Shown here piece after piece: positions 59,441 through 64,000 of a stretch of 64,000 nt of DNA (within the stretch, counting starts at the first letter, position 1; every line of letters starts with the position of its first letter). Under the pieces are notes generated by a model that did not search any database, was not told the origin of the DNA, and was given only the letters and a program-made list of their open reading frames with translations. Position numbers and translations under genes: made by a program. This DNA comes from Bradyrhizobium manausense (lineage in GTDB: Bacteria > Pseudomonadota > Alphaproteobacteria > Rhizobiales > Xanthobacteraceae): the NCBI RefSeq assembly GCF_018129685.1, contig NZ_JAFCLG010000011.1:1-64000 (forward strand), read 5' to 3'.

Positions 59441-62122
59441 ATGAATATCGAAGCAAAGCATGTCCTGACCGGCCGCGATCCGCGCCGCAACAAGCACGTC
59501 TCGTCCACCCTGCTGACGGGGCTCGCCGAGTGCGCGCCTGAGGACGCCCTCACGCAGCTGAACACTACACGCAGCGGCCTGCCTGAGGACCAAGTCGAGG
59601 CGCGGCAGGAGCAGTACGGCCCCAATGAGGTCACGCATGAGAGGCCGCCGACCTGGTATCAGCAACTCTTCCACGCGTTCCTGACGCCGTTCAATGGCGT
59701 ACTGTTCACGGTCAGCATCGTATCGGTGTTCTCCGACGTGATCTTCGCCGCGCCGGAGGATCGCTCGTTCAGAACGATCATCGTCCTGATCTCCATGGTG
59801 CTGCTCAGCACGCTCTTGCGCTTCTGGCAGGAATTCCGATCGAACAAGGCGGCCGAAGAGCTCAAAGCCATGGTAAGCTCGACGACCGCGGTGCTGCGTG
59901 CCGGCATGTCGCGCCCGCAAGAGATGCCGATTTCCGAATTGGTCCCCGGCGACATCGTCTATCTGTCGGCAGGCGACATGGTGCCGGCGGATGTGCGACT
60001 GCTGACCGCGAAGGACCTGTTCGTCAGCCAGGCGATGCTGACGGGGGAATCCATCCCGCTGGAGAAATATTCCGTTCCCCCAGCCGCCAAGCCCGCAAGC
60101 TCGGGTCGAGCCGCTTTGGAGCTGGAGACCGCCTGCTTCATGGGTACGAATGTTGTCAGCGGCACAGCGACGGCCGTCGTCGTGGCAACGGGCGATGCCA
60201 CCTACTTCGGTGTGATGGCACGGGACATAGTCGGCGGCCGTCCCCTCACCAGCTTCGATATTGGCATCAACAGAGTCTCATGGATGCTGATCCGTTTTCT
60301 GCTGGTGATGACCCCGCTAGTATTTCTCATCAACGGGCTCGGTAAGGGCGCGTGGCTGGAATCGCTACTGTTTGCGGTCTCCGTTGCGGTCGGCCTGACC
60401 CCGGAAATGCTCCCGATGATCGTGACCGCCAACCTCGCCAAGGGTGCGGTGATGATGGCGCGCCGCAAAAGCATCGTGAAGAAGCTCAACGCCATCCAGA
60501 ACTTCGGTGCGATGGACATTCTGTGCACGGACAAGACCGGCACACTGACCCAAAACAAGGTGATCCTCGAGCGGCACCTCGACATTCACGGCAACGAGGA
60601 CAGCCAGGTGCTGGAGCTCGCCTGGCTGAACAGCTTCCATCAGACCGGACTGAAGAATCTGCTCGACGTGGCCGTCCTCGAATACGCTGAGCAAGACGAA
60701 TTGGTCGGCAAGCTTCAGCACTATCGGAAGGTCGACGAAATCCCGTTCGATTTCGTGCGCCGCCGCATGTCGGTCATCGTCCGCAACGGAAACAAGAATC
60801 TTCTGGTGTGCAAGGGGGCGATCGAGGAAGTGCTCGCGCTATGCACCTCCGCCGATGATAACGCAGCAACTCCTGACGGAATAGTGCCCTTCACCAGCGA
60901 GATGCGGCGAGAGGTGCGCGCCATCACCCGGGACCTGAACGAGGATGGCTTGCGGGCCTTGGCGGTCGCCTACAAGGCGTTGCCACCCGAAGATCGCACC
61001 TACACCGTCTCTGACGAGCAAGACCTCGTCCTCGCGGGTTACGTGGCGTTTCTCGATCCTCCCAAGGAGACGGCACGCGAAGCGATCGCCGCGCTCAGAG
61101 AGCACGGTGTCGATACCAAGATCATTACCGGCGACAATGAGGTAGTGACACGCAAGATCTGCAAGGAGGTCGGACTTGCCGTCGACAAGGCCGTGACGGG
61201 TAAGGACGTGGCCGCCATGTCCGATGCCGAGCTCGCCGATACCGCGGAGCGCACCACTATCTTCACCAAGATGTCTCCGATGGAAAAGTCGCGCGTCATC
61301 CGTGCTCTTCAGAGCAAGGGCCACACCGTCGGCTACCTCGGCGACGGCATCAACGATGCCGCGGCCCTGAAGGACGCCGACGTCGGAATTTCGGTCGACA
61401 CCGCCGTCGACATCGCGAAGGAATCGGCCGACATCATCCTGCTGGAAAAGAGCCTCCTCGTGCTCGAAGAGGCGGTCATCGAGGGACGTAAGACGTTCGC
61501 CAACATCATCAAGTACATCAAGATGACGGCGAGTTCGAATTTCGGCAACGTCTTCAGCGTGCTGGTTGCGAGCATCTTCCTGCCGTTCCTGCCGATGCTG
61601 CCTATCCAACTGCTGATCCAAAACCTGCTCTACGACATCTCGCAGGTTTCGATTCCGTGGGACGACGTGGACGAGGACTATCTCAAGCAACCCCGGAAAT
61701 GGGACTCCAGCGGAATTGCGCGCTTCATGATGTTCATCGGTCCTATCAGCTCTGTCTTCGATATCGCGACCTTCATCGTCATGTGGCATGTGTTCGGAGC
61801 CGACTCGATCGAGAAGCAATCGCTGTTTCAATCCGGCTGGTTCGTGGTTGGCCTGCTGACGCAGACGCTGATCGTGCACATGATCCGGACCCAACACATC
61901 CCGTTCATCCAGAGCCGGGCCGCCACGCCGGTGATTCTGCTCACCGCCAGCATCATGGCGATCGGCATCTACTTGCCGTTCTCGCCGCTCGGTGCACACG
62001 TCGGAATGTTGCCGTTGCCGGAGGCATATTTCCCGATCCTGGTCGCAATCCTGCTGAGTTACTGCCTGCTCACACAATTGATCAAGCGGCTCTACATCCG
62101 CCGCTTCGATCAATGGCTGTAG
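59441..62122 (+). CDS. mgtA: MgtA-type Mg2+ P-type ATPase (copy 2)
   Basis: An 893-aa MgtA-family importer, paralogous to 31263-33977. Motifs: TGE at 201-203, TPEMLP at 320-325, DKTGT at 364-368, DPPKET and GDGINDAAALKDADVG. It ends LYIRRFDQWL. The start at MNIEAKHVL is favoured; an in-frame ATG at 59384 would add 19 basic residues and lacks a site. The C-terminal 200 residues are strikingly similar to copy 1 (for example FSPLGAHVGMLPLPEAYFP against FSPLGAAIGLQPLPIAYFP). Confidence 0.95.
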   Translation: MNIEAKHVLTGRDPRRNKHVSSTLLTGLAECAPEDALTQLNTTRSGLPEDQVEARQEQYGPNEVTHERPPTWYQQLFHAFLTPFNGVLFTVSIVSVFSDVIFAAPEDRSFRTIIVLISMVLLSTLLRFWQEFRSNKAAEELKAMVSSTTAVLRAGMSRPQEMPISELVPGDIVYLSAGDMVPADVRLLTAKDLFVSQAMLTGESIPLEKYSVPPAAKPASSGRAALELETACFMGTNVVSGTATAVVVATGDATYFGVMARDIVGGRPLTSFDIGINRVSWMLIRFLLVMTPLVFLINGLGKGAWLESLLFAVSVAVGLTPEMLPMIVTANLAKGAVMMARRKSIVKKLNAIQNFGAMDILCTDKTGTLTQNKVILERHLDIHGNEDSQVLELAWLNSFHQTGLKNLLDVAVLEYAEQDELVGKLQHYRKVDEIPFDFVRRRMSVIVRNGNKNLLVCKGAIEEVLALCTSADDNAATPDGIVPFTSEMRREVRAITRDLNEDGLRALAVAYKALPPEDRTYTVSDEQDLVLAGYVAFLDPPKETAREAIAALREHGVDTKIITGDNEVVTRKICKEVGLAVDKAVTGKDVAAMSDAELADTAERTTIFTKMSPMEKSRVIRALQSKGHTVGYLGDGINDAAALKDADVGISVDTAVDIAKESADIILLEKSLLVLEEAVIEGRKTFANIIKYIKMTASSNFGNVFSVLVASIFLPFLPMLPIQLLIQNLLYDISQVSIPWDDVDEDYLKQPRKWDSSGIARFMMFIGPISSVFDIATFIVMWHVFGADSIEKQSLFQSGWFVVGLLTQTLIVHMIRTQHIPFIQSRAATPVILLTASIMAIGIYLPFSPLGAHVGMLPLPEAYFPILVAILLSYCLLTQLIKRLYIRRFDQWL

Positions 62123-62131
62123 GGAGGGATC

Positions 62132-62359
62132 ATGCGAACCGGCCACGTTTGGGAGCGCATCGGAGATCGCGTCACGCGCTATGCCGCAAGCGCCTTGATC
62201 CGCCTCGCTCGCGGCATACTGCTGAGTTCTCAGCAACTGTATCTCGCCGGTTTGATCGATCTGGCGGGCGCGAAGCGCGCCTACCGCTTAAGCGGCGGGG
62301 TCTGGCGGCTCGGCTGGCTCTTGATCAGACCGAGGGGCCGTTGTCATCATCGGATTTGA
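62132..62359 (+). CDS. Small basic protein after mgtA copy 2, 75 aa
   Basis: A 75-aa basic protein starting 9 nt after mgtA behind a GGGAGGG ribosome site. It contains ALIRLARGILLSSQQLYLAGL, an amphipathic or membrane-binding helix. Close coupling suggests a role with the ATPase, but no family is recognised. Confidence 0.55.
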   Translation: MRTGHVWERIGDRVTRYAASALIRLARGILLSSQQLYLAGLIDLAGAKRAYRLSGGVWRLGWLLIRPRGRCHHRI

Positions 62360-62523
62360 AGCTGCGCTTCAATTCCAACTTCTAGGTTCGACCACGATCG
62401 ATGAGCCGTCTTCGACAGATTCGATGAAGCCATAGTTGCAACTTTGTCACGCGCGAATGCAGGAAGCGGCGAGAGGTTTCTCCGCTGGTTAAAGCACGAC
62501 CTTGGATAAGGCTCTTGAGCGAA

Positions 62524-64000
62524 ATGAAGCGGATATGTCTGACCAGCGCAGTCGCGGGACTCGCCCTTGCCATGCCCGTTGCGGCCGGCGCGGCCGAGTC
62601 CTATCCGACCAAGGCGCCGAAGCCTGATGTTGCGGAGTGGACCGGCCTTTATCTGGGCGGACACTTCGGATACGCGTACGGCTGGTCAGGCTGGAGCGCA
62701 AGCGACGCCCTGTCGACGGCGAGTGGATCGACCCGCCTGTTCAACTCGTATGACGCCTTCAAGGGCACCGGCAGCTATCTGTTCGGCCTGCAGGCCGGCT
62801 ACAATGTCATGTTGCCGTCGCGCGTGGTGCTCGGCGTCGAGACGGATTTCTCGGCCCCCAACACGATTGCCGGTGAGCGAACGGTGACGTCCGCCTCCGG
62901 CGGCACGGCCAGCTATCGCGACACGGTCCTCGGCATGGGAACGGCACGCGGCAGGCTCGGCTACGCCTTCGATCATTGGCTGCTTTATGCGACCGCGGGC
63001 TTTGCCTGGTCCTACGACCGGCTGGAGCGCACGCAGCTTACCGGTACGCCGCTGGTCGGCAACGCCGGCATCGGCACCGTCGATACGGCGTTGACATGGC
63101 GTCTTGGCTGGGCCGCCGGCATCGGGGCCGAGGTGCCGATCGCACCGCACTGGACGGCCAAGGTCGAATATCTCGCCTCGGAATTCGGGGATCATCGCAA
63201 GGGCCTCGCCGCATCGGCGGAGTCGCTCAACTCCAATCTCTCGGTGCAGCGGGTCCAGGTCGGGCTGAACTATCAGCTCGGGCCCGACCCCGCGCGCACC
63301 GATATCGCGGTCAAGGGCATTTCACCTGCCGAGACGGACAACTTCGCCGTCCATGGACAGACGACGATCGTCACCCAGTACGCGCTGTCGTTTCGCGCGC
63401 CCTATGCCGGACAGAACAGCCTCTCCCCCAATCAGGTGCGCGAGACCTTCGACGCGGACCTCTATGTCGGCTTCCGCCCCTGGGACGGCGCCGAAATCTG
63501 GATCAACCCGGAGATCGACCAGGGCTTCGGCCTCAACGGCACGTTCGGCGTGGCCGGCTTCCCCAGCGCGGAGGCTTACAAGGTCGGGGCCACCTATCCC
63601 TATGCGAGGATCCCGCGCGCGTTTCTGCGGCAGACGATCGATCTCGGCGGCGAGGCGCAGAAAGTCGAGTCCGGGCTCACGCAATTCGCGGGCTCGCAGA
63701 CCAGCGATCGTCTCGTACTCACGGTCGGCAAGTTCAGCGTCGTCGATATCTTCGATTCCAACAAGTACGCCCACGACCCCCGCGGCGACTTCCTCAACTG
63801 GACGCTGGTCACCACGGGTGCATTCGACTACGCGGCCGATGCGTGGGCCTTCACATATGGCGTCGCAGCCGAATGGTACACCGGGGCGTGGACGTTCCGC
63901 GCCGGCGCATTCGACGGCCCCGCGGTTCCGAACAGCACGGATCTGGATCCGGCCTTCGGACAATTCCAGATGGTCGGCGAGATCGAGCGCCGCTACAGCC
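62524..64000 (+). CDS. Opacity-type barrel fused to OprB-like porin (copy 2, partial)
   Basis: An outer-membrane porin cut off by the window end after 492 codons. The signal peptide is ICLTSAVAGLALAMPVAAGA. The opacity-like domain runs from EWTGLYLGGHFGYAYG to VQVGLNYQLG. The OprB-like part includes FAVHGQTTIVTQYALSFRAP, INPEIDQGFGLNGTFGVAGF and LTVGKFSVVDIFDSNKYAHD. It shares this two-part architecture with the porin at 28542-30701 and likewise follows an MgtA gene, although in copy 1 the minus-strand order is mgtA then porin after 561 nt. The missing C-terminus should lie just beyond 64000. Confidence 0.9.
   Translation, partial: MKRICLTSAVAGLALAMPVAAGAAESYPTKAPKPDVAEWTGLYLGGHFGYAYGWSGWSASDALSTASGSTRLFNSYDAFKGTGSYLFGLQAGYNVMLPSRVVLGVETDFSAPNTIAGERTVTSASGGTASYRDTVLGMGTARGRLGYAFDHWLLYATAGFAWSYDRLERTQLTGTPLVGNAGIGTVDTALTWRLGWAAGIGAEVPIAPHWTAKVEYLASEFGDHRKGLAASAESLNSNLSVQRVQVGLNYQLGPDPARTDIAVKGISPAETDNFAVHGQTTIVTQYALSFRAPYAGQNSLSPNQVRETFDADLYVGFRPWDGAEIWINPEIDQGFGLNGTFGVAGFPSAEAYKVGATYPYARIPRAFLRQTIDLGGEAQKVESGLTQFAGSQTSDRLVLTVGKFSVVDIFDSNKYAHDPRGDFLNWTLVTTGAFDYAADAWAFTYGVAAEWYTGAWTFRAGAFDGPAVPNSTDLDPAFGQFQMVGEIERRYS

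Noticed and set aside
1..64000. CRISPR arrays, tRNA or rRNA genes, intact insertion sequences
   Set aside because: No regularly spaced repeats, no cloverleaf-like segment and no transposase with terminal repeats were found by eye; attachment sites of the element are therefore not located.

Overview
The window is high-GC DNA from an alphaproteobacterium. The Trb-type conjugation cluster with a ParA/DUF2840/DUF736 leading region, the FixJ-like regulators, the opacity-OprB fusion porins and the many small basic hypotheticals all fit Rhizobiales, most likely the Bradyrhizobium/Afipia/Rhodopseudomonas group. That placement is inferred from gene content, not from a marker gene. No rRNA, tRNA, CRISPR array or complete insertion sequence was seen.

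Region 1 (about 0.2-7.8 kb) and region 3 (14.9-24.8 kb) are the two halves of an integrative and conjugative element. The first half holds parA, a small ribbon-helix-helix-like partner, a DUF2840 gene, the TraF pilin peptidase, a DUF736 gene, a lytic transglycosylase, a candidate oriT, a MOBP-type relaxase, the TraG coupling protein and a CopG-like protein. The second half is trbBCDEJ-K-LFGI plus a DUF2274 gene, nearly all with ATGA-type overlaps, followed by a convergent LysR gene.

Region 2 (7.8-14.9 kb) is cargo lodged between the two halves. It has an operon of an RcnR-like metal repressor, a sensor kinase and a FixJ-like regulator (minus strand). It also has a plus-strand unit of a 71-aa protein, a HisE-like pyrophosphohydrolase, a SLOG-fold DUF2493 protein and an unusual NRAMP-family transporter.

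Region 4 (25.9-64 kb) is dominated by metal and envelope functions. A minus-strand series holds a 98-aa protein, an MgtA-type ATPase, an opacity/OprB porin, MgtC and a second FixJ-type two-component pair. A VIT1/CCC1 transporter follows. Next come a CzcA/CzcC RND operon without a membrane fusion protein, divergent from a PhoPQ-like pair, and a GT39 glycosyltransferase beside an OmpR/QseC-like pair. Then comes a full MFP-RND-OMF operon, two single-domain PilZ proteins (one here, one at 35.6 kb), and a second 88-aa protein/MgtA/porin module cut off by the window end.

The most interesting signal is a repeated regulatory module. Three small proteins (at 10.3, 34.4 and 59.1 kb) share a W-x(11,12)-W motif. 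Each is preceded by an RNA in which an anti-Shine-Dalgarno segment, an inner hairpin and the Shine-Dalgarno sequence lie in that order directly before the ATG. Each is followed by a strong hairpin and then by genes ending in an Mg2+ or divalent-metal transporter. This looks like a translationally controlled leader-protein system for cation uptake that I do not recognise from described systems. A second signal is an 18-bp identical CTTACA-N5-CTTACA element upstream of both the OmpR-type regulator operon and the RND efflux operon.
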